Source: Aminobacter sp. HY435
GTDB taxonomy: Bacteria; Pseudomonadota; Alphaproteobacteria; Rhizobiales; Rhizobiaceae
Assembly: GCF_027568395.1 (NCBI RefSeq)
Contig: NZ_JANKZL010000006.1
Location: 348,977-412,976 of the forward strand
Length of the DNA: 64,000 nucleotides
Reading direction: 5' to 3'
Of the stretch, positions 50,271 to 59,690 are shown piece after piece. Position 1 is the stretch's first letter. Each line of letters opens with the position of its first letter. The translations under genes were made by a program, and so were the position numbers. The notes beneath the pieces are model-generated. The model ran no database searches and was not told the origin of the DNA. It saw nothing but the letters and a program-made list of their open reading frames with translations.

Positions 50271-50295
50271 GGATGTTCTCCTTCAGTCGCTCTGA

Positions 50296-50727
50296 TTACT
50301 CTGATTCCGCGACGGCTGCAGCCTTTTTCGGCGCTGCCTTCTTCGCGGGCTTTTCTGCAGCTGCGTCAGCTGCGGCTTCGGCCTTCACAGCCGCCTTCTT
50401 CGAAGGCTTCGCACCGCCGGTCAGGATCTCGGAGATCCGGACAGTGGTGTGATGCTGGCGATGACCGCGCGCACGGCGCGAGTTCTGGCGGCGGCGCTTC
50501 TTGAAGGCGATGACGGTCTTGTTGCGGCCGTGCTCGACGACTTCCGCCGTCACCACTGCGCCAGCCACGAAGGGCGCGCCGATCTCGGCGTTGTCGCCTT
50601 CGCCGACGGCGAGCACTTCAACGAATTCCACGGTGTCGCCGGCTGCGCCGACGAGCTTCTCAACCTTGATCACATCATTGGCGGCGACGCGGTACTGCTT
50701 GCCGCCCGTTTTGATGACTGCGAACAT
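50296..50727 (-). CDS. rplU: 50S ribosomal protein L21 with Ala/Lys-rich tail
   Basis: L21, 143 residues. The conserved part ([20 protein letters not shown] to [18 protein letters not shown]) takes up about 100 residues; the remaining 40 are an Ala/Lys/Pro-rich tail ([20 protein letters not shown]). In some relatives such a tail ends in a helix-hairpin-helix domain, absent here. ATG 50727. Confidence 0.97.
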   Translation of the reverse strand: MFAVIKTGGKQYRVAANDVIKVEKLVGAAGDTVEFVEVLAVGEGDNAEIGAPFVAGAVVTAEVVEHGRNKTVIAFKKRRRQNSRRARGHRQHHTTVRISEILTGGAKPSKKAAVKAEAAADAAAEKPAKKAAPKKAAAVAESE

Positions 50728-50983
50728 TTTATGCCTTTCGCTGTTCGGTCGGCCTTGTTGAACTGCCTGGGCGGTTCGGCCGTCTTTTTGTCAGTCGTTA
50801 CGGGTTCAAAGCAAACGGCGCAGAGAATTCTCCACGCCGATTGCAGGGGGTCCCGTAACCGAAGGTTGCCATGGAGTCAAGGCGAACACGCCTGGTGCCG
50901 CGAGATTAGCCGGCGCGTCGGCCAGCCACGCGGATTGATCGGTCATTGGCAGGATGGGAAGCGCGCGCCCTGCAAAAGGGCGA

Positions 50984-51073
50984 TGGCGGAGAGGGAGGGA
51001 TTCGAACCCCCGATGGGCTTGCACCCATGCCGCATTTCGAGTGCGGTGCATTCGACCACTCTGCCACCTCTCC
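50984..51073 (-). tRNA. tRNA-Ser (anticodon CGA), CCA encoded
   Basis: On the minus strand the sequence folds as a class II tRNA: acceptor stem GGAGAGG/CCTCTCC, anticodon stem CCGCA/TGCGG with loop CTCGAAA (anticodon CGA, reading UCG), a long variable arm (GCATGGGTGCAAGCCCATC) and T-arm around TTCGAAT. Discriminator G and an encoded CCA follow. It marks the left edge of the polysaccharide island. Confidence 0.95.
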
Positions 51074-51107
51074 GCGGTCGTGATCGGCCGTTACCGGCGC
51101 GGCGTGT

Positions 51108-51135
51108 AGATAACGGCTGATTGAGGATCGCACAA
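51108..51135 (-). promoter_or_regulatory. Candidate sigma-70 promoter of tRNA-Ser
   Basis: Read on the minus strand, TTGTGC (51130-51135) and TTATCT (51108-51113) are 16 bases apart, about 35 bases upstream of the mature tRNA 5' end. Pattern match only. Confidence 0.35.
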
Positions 51136-51195
51136 GGCCAAATGTGGGACTTGCCTCACATCTTTTTTCCATGCCGCCAAACGGACGAGAAGCGC

Positions 51196-51260
51196 CATCG
51201 AAGGCAGCACCGAATACGGCATGGCAGCAAGCCCGTCGCAGGCTCGAATCCTGGCGCCCG
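51196..51260 (+). pseudogene. Degenerate, inverted tRNA-Ser copy
   Basis: The plus strand carries CGGCATGGCAGCAAGCCCGT and then CTCGAATCC, matching the variable arm and T-arm of the neighbouring tRNA-Ser (CGGCATGGGTGCAAGCCCAT, TTCGAATCC), with weaker similarity through the D-arm and anticodon arm. The acceptor stem does not pair and the anticodon arm is shortened, so it is not a working tRNA. It is in the opposite orientation to the intact gene, about 125 bases away. Confidence 0.65.
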
Positions 51261-51292
51261 GCCGTGACTTTGTGTCTGTTGCACGCGGCTGC

Positions 51293-52582
51293 TCAGCGCG
51301 GCTGGGTGCTTTCCCGAGGTCGTGGCGCGCGGGACCGGCCATGCTCCCTGATGGCCGAGGCGCATGCCTCCAGATAGGCATAGCCGTATCTCAGGTCCGG
51401 CTCGAGATAGGCGCCTTCGCCCCATTCGTTCCAGGCGTTGATGAAAACCATCTGCTCGCCCGGGGGATTTGCCGCGGCGCGCGACATGGAATGCGACAGC
51501 CACTGCTCAAACAGCTGCGGCGTCGAACCATGGTAGATCTGCGCCGAGTTGGGCCGGCGCGCGCTGTTGTCCCATGACGGCATGACGCCAGGATGCACCA
51601 CCGCTTCGACTGCCGGCTTGGCGGTTTCGACCGCGACCACATCCGCATAGCTGCGAATGCGGCCGCCATCCCTGAACCGGGAGACGTTCAGCTGCTTTTC
51701 GATATTGGCCGTGAACATGCAGTGCGGCGGGAATTCCGAAAGTGCGTCGAAGCCCAATTCCTGATGGCCAGTGAAGTCAAAGGAGTTGGTGGCAATGAGA
51801 TAGATGCCCGGATATCCCAGCTTCGTCATTTCATCGCGCCACCGCGCGATCGTCGCCTTGATGTCCGGGAACAGCCCAGCGCGGTAAATTGTCAGGACTG
51901 GCTTGCCATCGACCTTCAGATAGCGCGGATCGCGGAAGTATTTGTCGAGTCCGTGAATGACCGCAATGTCGTCCTCCGGCGAATGCCGTTGGGCCACGAG
52001 CACATCCTGCTCACGTCCTGACCAGCGCCTCGACCATGTCTCGTTCGCCCAGCACAGGCAAAATGGCAGATCGAGCTCGGCTGTCCGCAGATAGTGATCC
52101 AACGGCCCTTCGAGCAGACGCCGGCCTCCGAACCAGTAGAAATGAAAGCAGAAGGCGGAAATGCCGTAGAGCTTGGCGAGTTCGACCTGGCGATGCATGA
52201 CATCCGGCACGCGCAGGTCGTAATAGCCGAGTTCGTCGGGCAGACGAGGCTGATAGTGCCCCTCAAACACCGGAAATGCCCGCGCGACGTTGCGCCACTC
52301 GGTGAAGCCTTTGCCCCACCATTCGTCGTTTTCTGGAATCGGATGAAACTGCGGAAGGTAGTAGGCAATCAGGCGAACATCGCCCGGCGTGGCCTGCTGG
52401 GGCGCGAATGGCCCATAGTCGGCCACCGGGTAGCGCCCTTGCGCGTTGTCGACATAGCAATCATACAAGCGGCCGTCGTCGCCCCGCCATGACCCTCGAC
52501 GAATGGTGCGGCGCAAGGCCGCCCACAGCTTGCGTGTCCATGACGTCTGCTCGCGCCATGGCCGCCCGGGCGATTGACTCAT
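51293..52582 (-). CDS. GH99/WbsX-like glycan-processing protein
   Basis: A 429-residue protein of the glycosyltransferase WbsX / glycoside hydrolase family 99-like group, found in O-antigen and capsule clusters. Hallmarks: LIAYYLPQFHPIPENDEWWG, GFTEWRNVARAFPVFEGHYQ, FCFHFYWFGG, CWANETWSRRW, and the C-terminal VFINAWNEWGEGAYLEPD. The conserved acids in WNEWGEGAYLEPD are the likely active site. Its domain is closely related to the third module of the giant protein at 54556-59622. No signal peptide, so cytoplasmic. Its ATG overlaps the stop of the preceding GT2 gene by three bases. Confidence 0.88.
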   Translation of the reverse strand: MSQSPGRPWREQTSWTRKLWAALRRTIRRGSWRGDDGRLYDCYVDNAQGRYPVADYGPFAPQQATPGDVRLIAYYLPQFHPIPENDEWWGKGFTEWRNVARAFPVFEGHYQPRLPDELGYYDLRVPDVMHRQVELAKLYGISAFCFHFYWFGGRRLLEGPLDHYLRTAELDLPFCLCWANETWSRRWSGREQDVLVAQRHSPEDDIAVIHGLDKYFRDPRYLKVDGKPVLTIYRAGLFPDIKATIARWRDEMTKLGYPGIYLIATNSFDFTGHQELGFDALSEFPPHCMFTANIEKQLNVSRFRDGGRIRSYADVVAVETAKPAVEAVVHPGVMPSWDNSARRPNSAQIYHGSTPQLFEQWLSHSMSRAAANPPGEQMVFINAWNEWGEGAYLEPDLRYGYAYLEACASAIREHGRSRAPRPRESTQPR

Positions 52583-53460
52583 GGGCTCTTTCCGAAATCG
52601 TCGAGTGGCCCGGCATGCAGGCCGCGTATGAAGCCCAGCAGCTTGGAACGGCGCGCACTGCTGAAAAGGACCTGAGGCTGCAGCAGCTTCAGCCAGGTAC
52701 GATGACGCTCCGCCTGAACGTCCAGCGGCAACTTGTGTTTGCCCATGACATAGACCAGGGACCTGCCCATCGCCTCGCCCTTGATACGCCCCGACTCCAG
52801 CGTGCGCAGGCTTGAGCGACCTTCGGCGTGATCAACGACAGCGCCTGCGGCCAGGCGAAGTTCAACGCCCGCCTGTCGCAGTCGCAAGCTGATGTCATCG
52901 TCCTCGTGGAACAGGAATATCTCGGAGTCAAAGCCTCCGACCTGTTCGAAATGCTGACGCCGGATAAGAATGCAGGCGCCGTGCAGTACCGGAATGACGC
53001 AATCTTTTTCCGGTGGCGCGCCCTGCCAGCTCTCGGACACGGACAGCAATCTGGAGCGCTTGCGGAAACGGCGCCGAGATCCCGAATAGAAGCGCGGATT
53101 GAAAGCTGCGTTGGGATAAGCGACAGCCGCAGCAACCAGCGCCTCGATCGCTCCAGGCTCGAAGCGAAGGTCAGGATTGACGATCAGCAGCAGGGCGCCG
53201 CTGCCAGCTCGCGCGCCAATGTTGCAGGCGCTGCCATAGCCGACATTCCTGCCAATCTGGATTGCGCGCGCGCCCGCAGCTTCGGCGATCGCCAGCGATC
53301 CGTCCGAACTCGCATTGTCGACAACGATGATGTTGACCCAGGCGGGTACGCTGCGAAGCAGCGCATCGAGAACCATCGCACTGTTGTGCGTGACGACGAC
53401 AAGATCCAGATTAACCTTCATTGCCCCGATCGACTCTTGCACCTGCGCATAAGTCGCCAC
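52579..53460 (-). CDS. Family 2 glycosyltransferase (rhamnosyltransferase-like)
   Basis: A 293-residue GT-A glycosyltransferase: VVVTHNSAMVLDALLRSVPA, VDNASSDGS, NVGYGSACNIG, then the NPDLRF metal-binding region and GGFDSEIFLFHEDDDISLRL, the pattern of WbbL-type rhamnosyltransferases. With the rfbABCD genes in the same cluster, dTDP-L-rhamnose is a natural donor; this is inference. Start is GTG 53460, or ATG 53421 (MKVNLDLVVVTHN), which would fit the family better. Confidence 0.88.
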   Translation of the reverse strand: MATYAQVQESIGAMKVNLDLVVVTHNSAMVLDALLRSVPAWVNIIVVDNASSDGSLAIAEAAGARAIQIGRNVGYGSACNIGARAGSGALLLIVNPDLRFEPGAIEALVAAAVAYPNAAFNPRFYSGSRRRFRKRSRLLSVSESWQGAPPEKDCVIPVLHGACILIRRQHFEQVGGFDSEIFLFHEDDDISLRLRQAGVELRLAAGAVVDHAEGRSSLRTLESGRIKGEAMGRSLVYVMGKHKLPLDVQAERHRTWLKLLQPQVLFSSARRSKLLGFIRGLHAGPLDDFGKSP

Positions 53461-54563
53461 TAAATCATCGCAATTGGCGATGTCGCTAGCCGGTTTGCCT
53501 CGAAATATTCCATGTATTTTTGGCGGTATGCATCATACGAAATCGCAACGTTAGAATACCTGCTGATTTCCAACAACTTTTCGACATCCATGTCCACGTC
53601 CGTTGGAATGCTACTTGCTTCCACATATGGGATGCTCATCGCTTTTGCCATCTCCAACGTTCGCGAATCGTGCGCTATGAGCGTAGCGTGCGTACCGGCA
53701 AGAATTGATGCGATCGTTCCATGAATGCGCGTTCCCACGCAGAAGGTGCGCGCTTTCATTGCGGAGATCCAACTCTCATAGTTGAAATAGAACAACCCAT
53801 GCGCCTTGAGAAAGCGAATTGTTGCATCCACACTTCCGGCACCATAGACACCCTGTACAGCTTCGTACGCTTTCTCCGCTAACTTATGTTCTTCAACTAG
53901 GTCCAACGCCAATACGATATCTGGATGCTCTGACTGCAATAGCAGATCGTAATCATGCTTGAACGCCTGCTGATACATAAACTTCTGAAGTCCGACCGCT
54001 TGCTGATATCCATGACGAGTGCCATGAACTACTGTTCTCGCCGTTGACGCCCTCTGGGTAAATTCGATCCCACTTGACCCGGCCAACAAAAGTGAAGGGC
54101 AACCCACCGGAACCGCATTCTTGATGCCAAAGTGCTCCAAGACGTCACAGGTAAACTCCCCTCTTGCTGCAATACTGACTGAACGCTCAGCCACCACCTT
54201 AAGGAGCCGCAAAGTTCCGGGCTTGATGCGCGGGTACACCATGTCCATCGAAGCCTGCGCCCCGACCCCAACCAAGAAAACCGCCATGTCAGAGCGTTCT
54301 ATCCGGTCGGCCAACCAACCAAAGTCGTCATATTCATTAATCCAATTGGCAACAGCGAGCACAAGCGCATCGCATCCCTCCAATTCCCTCTCGGGAAGCG
54401 AGAATGGAATAGGCGACGTCCGTCCCAATAGACGGCAAAGCGCTTCCGTAAACATCATGTTTCCGGAGTTTAGTCCTAGATCGTCCAGCGCCCCAGCCAC
54501 GGTCGTACTAGCCGTCCACGCGCCGATTTGACGAATACCGGCAACTTGAACATTGCTATACAT
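53460..54563 (-). CDS. Polysaccharide pyruvyl transferase family protein
   Basis: A 367-residue member of the pyruvyl-transferase family that adds ketal-linked pyruvate to exopolysaccharide sugars using phosphoenolpyruvate. Family marks: the dyad of GT-B-like domains, GCPSLLLAG and the C-terminal FCVGTRIHGTIASILAG with the conserved Arg-His. Some members act differently, so exact chemistry is open. The coding sequence is much richer in A+T than the window average. It overlaps the end of the giant gene by eight bases. Confidence 0.85.
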   Translation of the reverse strand: MYSNVQVAGIRQIGAWTASTTVAGALDDLGLNSGNMMFTEALCRLLGRTSPIPFSLPERELEGCDALVLAVANWINEYDDFGWLADRIERSDMAVFLVGVGAQASMDMVYPRIKPGTLRLLKVVAERSVSIAARGEFTCDVLEHFGIKNAVPVGCPSLLLAGSSGIEFTQRASTARTVVHGTRHGYQQAVGLQKFMYQQAFKHDYDLLLQSEHPDIVLALDLVEEHKLAEKAYEAVQGVYGAGSVDATIRFLKAHGLFYFNYESWISAMKARTFCVGTRIHGTIASILAGTHATLIAHDSRTLEMAKAMSIPYVEASSIPTDVDMDVEKLLEISRYSNVAISYDAYRQKYMEYFEANRLATSPIAMI

Positions 54564-57500
54564 TACTAACTCCCGACATGGGTACTTTGCACTTCAGATT
54601 TTTCTTGAATACATCCACATAGAATCTAGATAATTTTTCTATATCAAACCGCTTTGAAACTACTCTTGCTTCAAGGACTGCCTGGGCATAAATGTCTGGA
54701 TCCGTCAGATATCCTTCTACAATGCCGGCCATTTCATCGACCATCGACTCCGGCGCACTCCTAAATGAAACAAGGCCACCTGGTTGGACCTTCGAATCAC
54801 CCATAACATACGCAATTTCTCCAATGTCGGTACTTGCGACCGGCAAGCCTGCCTCGAAGCATTCCAAGAGAAACAGAGGAAAACTCTCGCCGGCATAGAC
54901 GCTGGGGAATATCCCTAGATCAAAGCAAGCAAGGTAGTGCCTCGGGTTGTCTATGTGACCCAGGAACTTAATGAACCCTAGTTCACCATAAACCTTCCGC
55001 AGCGGTTCGACCATCGGACCATCGCCGATCAGAACCAGAAAGATGGGCGCTTCGCGACAGCTATTCAGTTTTATGCAAACCTCAATTGCCGTCCTCCAGC
55101 CCTTTTCTTCAATTGCGCGAGAACACAACACCATACAAAAGGCATCGCTAGGTATGCCATTCGCCTCCCTTAACGCAGCCCTTCGAATCAATGGATTCGA
55201 CATAGGTGGCACGGCGTTGAAGCTTCGTTCAAACTTCGCCTCTGGAACACCTTTTTCAGACAGTATTTCCTTATTTTTTTGTGAAAGATACAGCCAGAGG
55301 TCTACATTTCTTTTCAAATAAGACACAAATTTTGACTTCAATATATGAGGAACTGTCTCATACCCGCCATGAAGAGACGAAATATAAGCTATATTTATTT
55401 CAATCCCAGCACGGTACAAATTGTATTCAACCGTGACATTGTGAGAGTTCAGGACCTCTATTCCATAACCATCGACAAATTCCTTGAAATGGGCCTTAAC
55501 ATCATCCCAATATACCACAGGAATATCTGGCCTTAACCGCCCCCTGATAGATCTATCACCCGGCTCCTGCCTCTCCATGACGAGATAAGTGACGTGATGT
55601 CCAAGCCCCTTTAGCTCATTGGCCAACTCTACCGGGACCACCTCGCCGCCGCCGACAGCGAAACTGTGAGCGGCAATGCAAATCCGAAGTGGTTGCGATT
55701 TATTGGCTGCAGAACCTGCTCCGAGCATATTCGGCATCAACTCATCAAATGAATGCTGCGGAAAATAGACGGCCAGCATGCGGGTATGCGCCTCGGCAGC
55801 CTCATCTCCCAAACAGTACTCTCGCCTCAAATCATCAAGAATCATTTGATGCTCAAGAAGATGCCGATCAGTAAAAAATGAACTTCGAGAAGCGCTATGT
55901 GAATTAACACGGAAGAACGATCTAGCATCCTTACAATAGGAAAGGACACCCCCTCGTAACACCAAGGAATAGAAATACCAATCCCCTGCAAACTTGTACT
56001 CACATAGCCGTAACTTCTCTTTCTCTGTCAGGATTGGCCTCCTAAACACTGCACCAGAAACGTTCGGGATAATATTCTTTATCGCAAAATCCCAGGAAAA
56101 TACTCTCCAAGCAGGATTTAGTTTTGAGACGCCCCAAGAAGAACAGCGAAGACCATCATAGTAAGAATCAAGGTCTGTACGGGGCCTCCCATCAGGGTCG
56201 ATACATTTGATGCGCCCATAGGCAATCATTACGTCCTCGCGCTCGAACGCAGGACGTATTTCCTTCAGAAACCCCTCGTCTGCACTGTCATCAGTTTCAG
56301 CAATCCACACAAGGTCATAGCTGGCGAGCTCCATTCCCACGATCCACTGCCGAAAGACGGACCCGGAATTAACCTTATTTGCAATGATTCTATAGGGAAT
56401 ACGTGATGCACTAAGAAGCGATTCCGCGACTGCCACGCTGTCATCATCTGAAGCGTCGTCGATGAAAATGATCTCATCCGGCGGCGAACTCTGATTCAGA
56501 ATCGATGCTATCCGCTCGGGAAGAAAGCGAGCATGATTGTAGCACGGAAGGATAGCCGATAGCCCATGATGCCGAGGATTGCCCCCAGAATGCGAAGAGG
56601 ACTGCGCCAGCACTTTCCCCTCTAAGCTATCTCGGATGGCCTGCAGCCAAGCATAGCCGTACTTCGCGTCCGGTTCGAGGTAAGCGCCCTCTGCCCATTC
56701 ATTCCACGCGTTGATAAAAACGAACCGCTGACCCTCAGAGTGTTTTGCGGCGCATTCAATTGAGTATGTCAGCCACTTGCCGAACAATTCTGGCGTGGCA
56801 CCGTGAAAAATGTGCCCGTCATATGGTCGGCGCGCACTATTGTCCCAAGTAGGCATTACACCGGGATGGACCACTCCTGGGAATCTTTGCTTTGTGGCTT
56901 CCCAACCCACCAATGACTGGTAGCTATAGACATAACCACCACTGCGCACAGTGGCCAAGTCAAGGCGATCTTGGAGTTGTTCCGCCTGCACGCTGTGTGG
57001 CGGAAACTCAGACAGCGCGTCAAAGCCATCTGCCGCATAATCGCTGTATGCGAACGAATTCGTCGCGATCAGATAAAGCCCCGGATAGCCCATCTTCCCG
57101 GCTTCCTCACGCCATCTGGCCACGCTGGCCTTGATGTCAGGGAAGATGCTCGGCCGATAAATCGTAAGGACAGGCTTTCCGTCCACCTTCATGTAGCGTC
57201 GATCGCGGAAATACTTGTCGAGATAGCGAAGGAACGCGATATCGTCGTCTGGTGAATGCTGCTGGGAAATCATCAGCTCATTGTTGCCACCATCCCAGCG
57301 CTTCGACCAATTCTCGTTGGCCCAGCACAGCGAAAACTCGAGATCGAAATCCTCGTTGCCAAGGAAGGTCTCCAGCGGCATCTCAAGCAGCCGCTTGCCC
57401 CCGAACCAGTAGAAGTGGAAGCAAAACGCCGACAGTCCATATTGCTTGGCAAGGTCCACTTGCCGGCGCATGACTTCGGTGACCCGCAAATCATAGTAAC

Positions 57501-59622
57501 CCAGTTCGCCCGGTATGCGCGGCTGATAATGTCCTTCGAACACTGGAAAGGCGCGCGCCACATTGCGCCACTCAGTGAAACCCTTGCCCCACCACTCGTC
57601 ATTCTCCGGGATTGGATGGAACTGCGGCAGATAGTAAGCGATCAGTTTCGTCGAGAACCGCCCGGCATCGACATGCTCGCGTGACAGCGGGACGAATTCA
57701 GTGCCGTTCGCCATGCCGTGCGCGGTTCGGACATAGTGCCTGAAAAGATTGCCGTCTCCATCAACTCTGGCAGCAAACGATGAATGGCTGGCGTATGGAG
57801 TATGCGGCGCCGGCAAAGGCATCGCCTGAAGCAGGTCGCTGGATTTTTGACGCAGATGCTCGCCGCGCTGCCTGCCGCGATGTGCCCTTCGCTTCGCCGG
57901 CGAGAACGGATGCCTGGCGATTGCTTTGATATTCGTGAAAACGCGCGTCGCGGTATCTGGCGGACCGTCAACGGCGACCCAATTTCTCGGCAGTCGTGCC
58001 AATAGGTATTCCGCGCGTTTTTTGGGACGCGTCGGATGGCGCCAAAAAGCAGCAAGACGCAGCCCAAATATTGACCCGGACGACGAAGCAAAAATGCCCG
58101 CAACCGCGCGCAATGGTGACGTCAGCCGCCAAGATGCAGAAGACTTCATCGTGCCAAGCCGACGGGCGTAATTGCCGAGTTCGGCATCCCGATCGACAAT
58201 AGCCTTTTCGGCAGCAGACATACGTCGCTTGTAGTCATCCAAGATCGCCCCCAGTTTGGCAAGTTCCCTAACCCTCAATATCAACCTCTGATGGAGGATT
58301 GCAACTTCTGCGCCGACGTCTTGACGTATTTTGCTTGTGTCAGCACCAAGATATTCAGTGCTCTTGCTAGTGCTTCCATCATTCTTCAGCTGCGCGTTCG
58401 AAATTTCATCCAGTGTGCTGGAAGGATGGCCATTTCCGTGCTCAGACGATCTTGCACCGTCGGGCACGAGCGCTGCCTGCAATCCGACAACCTCTCGCTC
58501 CAGCTCGGCGAGTTGCGCCTGCGCCTCTATCACGACATCCGCAGTCCGCCCCAATTCGGCTTGGGAAAGCGAAAGCTGCCGCTCGGCTTCGTCGGCTCTC
58601 GCCGTCGCAAGCCGGGCCTGCTCGATCGTGCCGGACAAACGACTGAGCTCTTGCTCACGCTCCGCGGAGGTGCGGGCCGCCGCCGCCAGCGCGTCTTGCA
58701 GTTCGACCAGTTCACGCTCCAGTTCGACGAGACGCGCCCGCGCTTCTGCCTCTACGGTCGCGACGCGGGTCATTTCAGACTGCGCAAGCAATAGCTGCCG
58801 CTCACCTTCGGCAGCACGTGCGGTCGCACCTTCGAGATCCTGATACATCTGCCCCAGGTAGCCGCCATTGAACATCACGCTGCTGTTGAGTTCGGGCAGC
58901 GGAATCCTTGCAGCCACGGCAACGAAATAATGCGTCGACGGGACCCCTTGGGTCTTGTGAAACGCGCGCCCGTCATGGCTTTCAAAGCCATCCATTCCTG
59001 CGCTTGCCCCGTCCAACATCAATACGGAGCCATCGATCGCGCGCTGCTCAAGGATGGCGACATCAGAAAAGTGGCCGCCAAGGGCGGACAGGAATTCCTC
59101 GCGGTCCAACTCCCGCAGATGGAAGGGATTATGATGATTGTTTTGCTCGGTATAAACAGTCCGGTTGGGCGACGAGATGATCAGGATCCCATCGGGCCGC
59201 AAGACGCGTGCCACTTCGGCAAGGAACGCCTCGTGGCCCTCGAAATGCTCGATCGTTTCGAAACTCGTCACGACATCGAAGCTGGCGTCTTCGAAAGGCA
59301 ATTTCGTAGCATCGGCAGCAACAAATCGAACGGAAGCTGTTCCGTATGTTCGGCGCGCATAGTCTACGGTGCCGACATCGAGATCGACACCAACAACTTC
59401 AGAGGCAACCTGCGACAGCAAATGGCATCCGTATCCTTCACCGCAAGCAACATCCAGGACGCGCTTCCCATTTCCGAATTGTAGTGAAAAAAGATACCGA
59501 TGATAGTGCTCGTTCTGTATCTGGCCCGTCAGGCTCGATACATACCGCTCGCCCGTCATCTCCATCTTTTCTGCCGGATTCGGAAATGTGAAAATGTCGT
59601 TCTTCTTATTATCTTCAGTCAT
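54556..59622 (-). CDS. Giant multi-module protein: methyltransferase, coiled coil, GH99/WbsX-like, GT2, GT4
   Basis: A 1688-residue protein. Modules by approximate residue: SAM methyltransferase 40-230 (VLDVACGEGYGCHLL at 55, VTSFETIEHFEGHEAFL), coiled coil 255-385 (long Glu/Arg/Ala heptads) and 430-495, GH99/WbsX-like domain 655-1000 (LIAYYLPQFHPIPENDEWWG, VFINAWNEWAEGAYLEPD), GT2 glycosyltransferase 1015-1290 (SAILPCYNHARFLPERIASI, FIDDASDDDS), GT4 glycosyltransferase 1305-1680 (RICIAAHSFAVGGGE, VLIGDGPMVEPLRKVYGELG, GESFPLFLLECFEAG). It could build and cap a surface glycan, the methyltransferase and coiled coil recalling WbdD/WbdA-type chain-length terminators. I start at ATG 59622; 31 further codons are open upstream. 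The 3' two-fifths is AT-rich. Confidence 0.88.
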   Translation of the reverse strand: MTEDNKKNDIFTFPNPAEKMEMTGERYVSSLTGQIQNEHYHRYLFSLQFGNGKRVLDVACGEGYGCHLLSQVASEVVGVDLDVGTVDYARRTYGTASVRFVAADATKLPFEDASFDVVTSFETIEHFEGHEAFLAEVARVLRPDGILIISSPNRTVYTEQNNHHNPFHLRELDREEFLSALGGHFSDVAILEQRAIDGSVLMLDGASAGMDGFESHDGRAFHKTQGVPSTHYFVAVAARIPLPELNSSVMFNGGYLGQMYQDLEGATARAAEGERQLLLAQSEMTRVATVEAEARARLVELERELVELQDALAAAARTSAEREQELSRLSGTIEQARLATARADEAERQLSLSQAELGRTADVVIEAQAQLAELEREVVGLQAALVPDGARSSEHGNGHPSSTLDEISNAQLKNDGSTSKSTEYLGADTSKIRQDVGAEVAILHQRLILRVRELAKLGAILDDYKRRMSAAEKAIVDRDAELGNYARRLGTMKSSASWRLTSPLRAVAGIFASSSGSIFGLRLAAFWRHPTRPKKRAEYLLARLPRNWVAVDGPPDTATRVFTNIKAIARHPFSPAKRRAHRGRQRGEHLRQKSSDLLQAMPLPAPHTPYASHSSFAARVDGDGNLFRHYVRTAHGMANGTEFVPLSREHVDAGRFSTKLIAYYLPQFHPIPENDEWWGKGFTEWRNVARAFPVFEGHYQPRIPGELGYYDLRVTEVMRRQVDLAKQYGLSAFCFHFYWFGGKRLLEMPLETFLGNEDFDLEFSLCWANENWSKRWDGGNNELMISQQHSPDDDIAFLRYLDKYFRDRRYMKVDGKPVLTIYRPSIFPDIKASVARWREEAGKMGYPGLYLIATNSFAYSDYAADGFDALSEFPPHSVQAEQLQDRLDLATVRSGGYVYSYQSLVGWEATKQRFPGVVHPGVMPTWDNSARRPYDGHIFHGATPELFGKWLTYSIECAAKHSEGQRFVFINAWNEWAEGAYLEPDAKYGYAWLQAIRDSLEGKVLAQSSSHSGGNPRHHGLSAILPCYNHARFLPERIASILNQSSPPDEIIFIDDASDDDSVAVAESLLSASRIPYRIIANKVNSGSVFRQWIVGMELASYDLVWIAETDDSADEGFLKEIRPAFEREDVMIAYGRIKCIDPDGRPRTDLDSYYDGLRCSSWGVSKLNPAWRVFSWDFAIKNIIPNVSGAVFRRPILTEKEKLRLCEYKFAGDWYFYSLVLRGGVLSYCKDARSFFRVNSHSASRSSFFTDRHLLEHQMILDDLRREYCLGDEAAEAHTRMLAVYFPQHSFDELMPNMLGAGSAANKSQPLRICIAAHSFAVGGGEVVPVELANELKGLGHHVTYLVMERQEPGDRSIRGRLRPDIPVVYWDDVKAHFKEFVDGYGIEVLNSHNVTVEYNLYRAGIEINIAYISSLHGGYETVPHILKSKFVSYLKRNVDLWLYLSQKNKEILSEKGVPEAKFERSFNAVPPMSNPLIRRAALREANGIPSDAFCMVLCSRAIEEKGWRTAIEVCIKLNSCREAPIFLVLIGDGPMVEPLRKVYGELGFIKFLGHIDNPRHYLACFDLGIFPSVYAGESFPLFLLECFEAGLPVASTDIGEIAYVMGDSKVQPGGLVSFRSAPESMVDEMAGIVEGYLTDPDIYAQAVLEARVVSKRFDIEKLSRFYVDVFKKNLKCKVPMSGVSNV

Positions 59623-59690
59623 CTGATTCTCGAGTTTGTCGACATTTTCTTGACCGCACCAGTCACGCACTCGGCCGGCCGGGCTGGAAT

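Noticed and set aside
50984..51260. Direct-repeat attachment sites of an integrative element formed by tRNA-Ser and the tRNA-like remnant
   Set aside because: The remnant is inverted relative to the gene and no integrase is present in the window.
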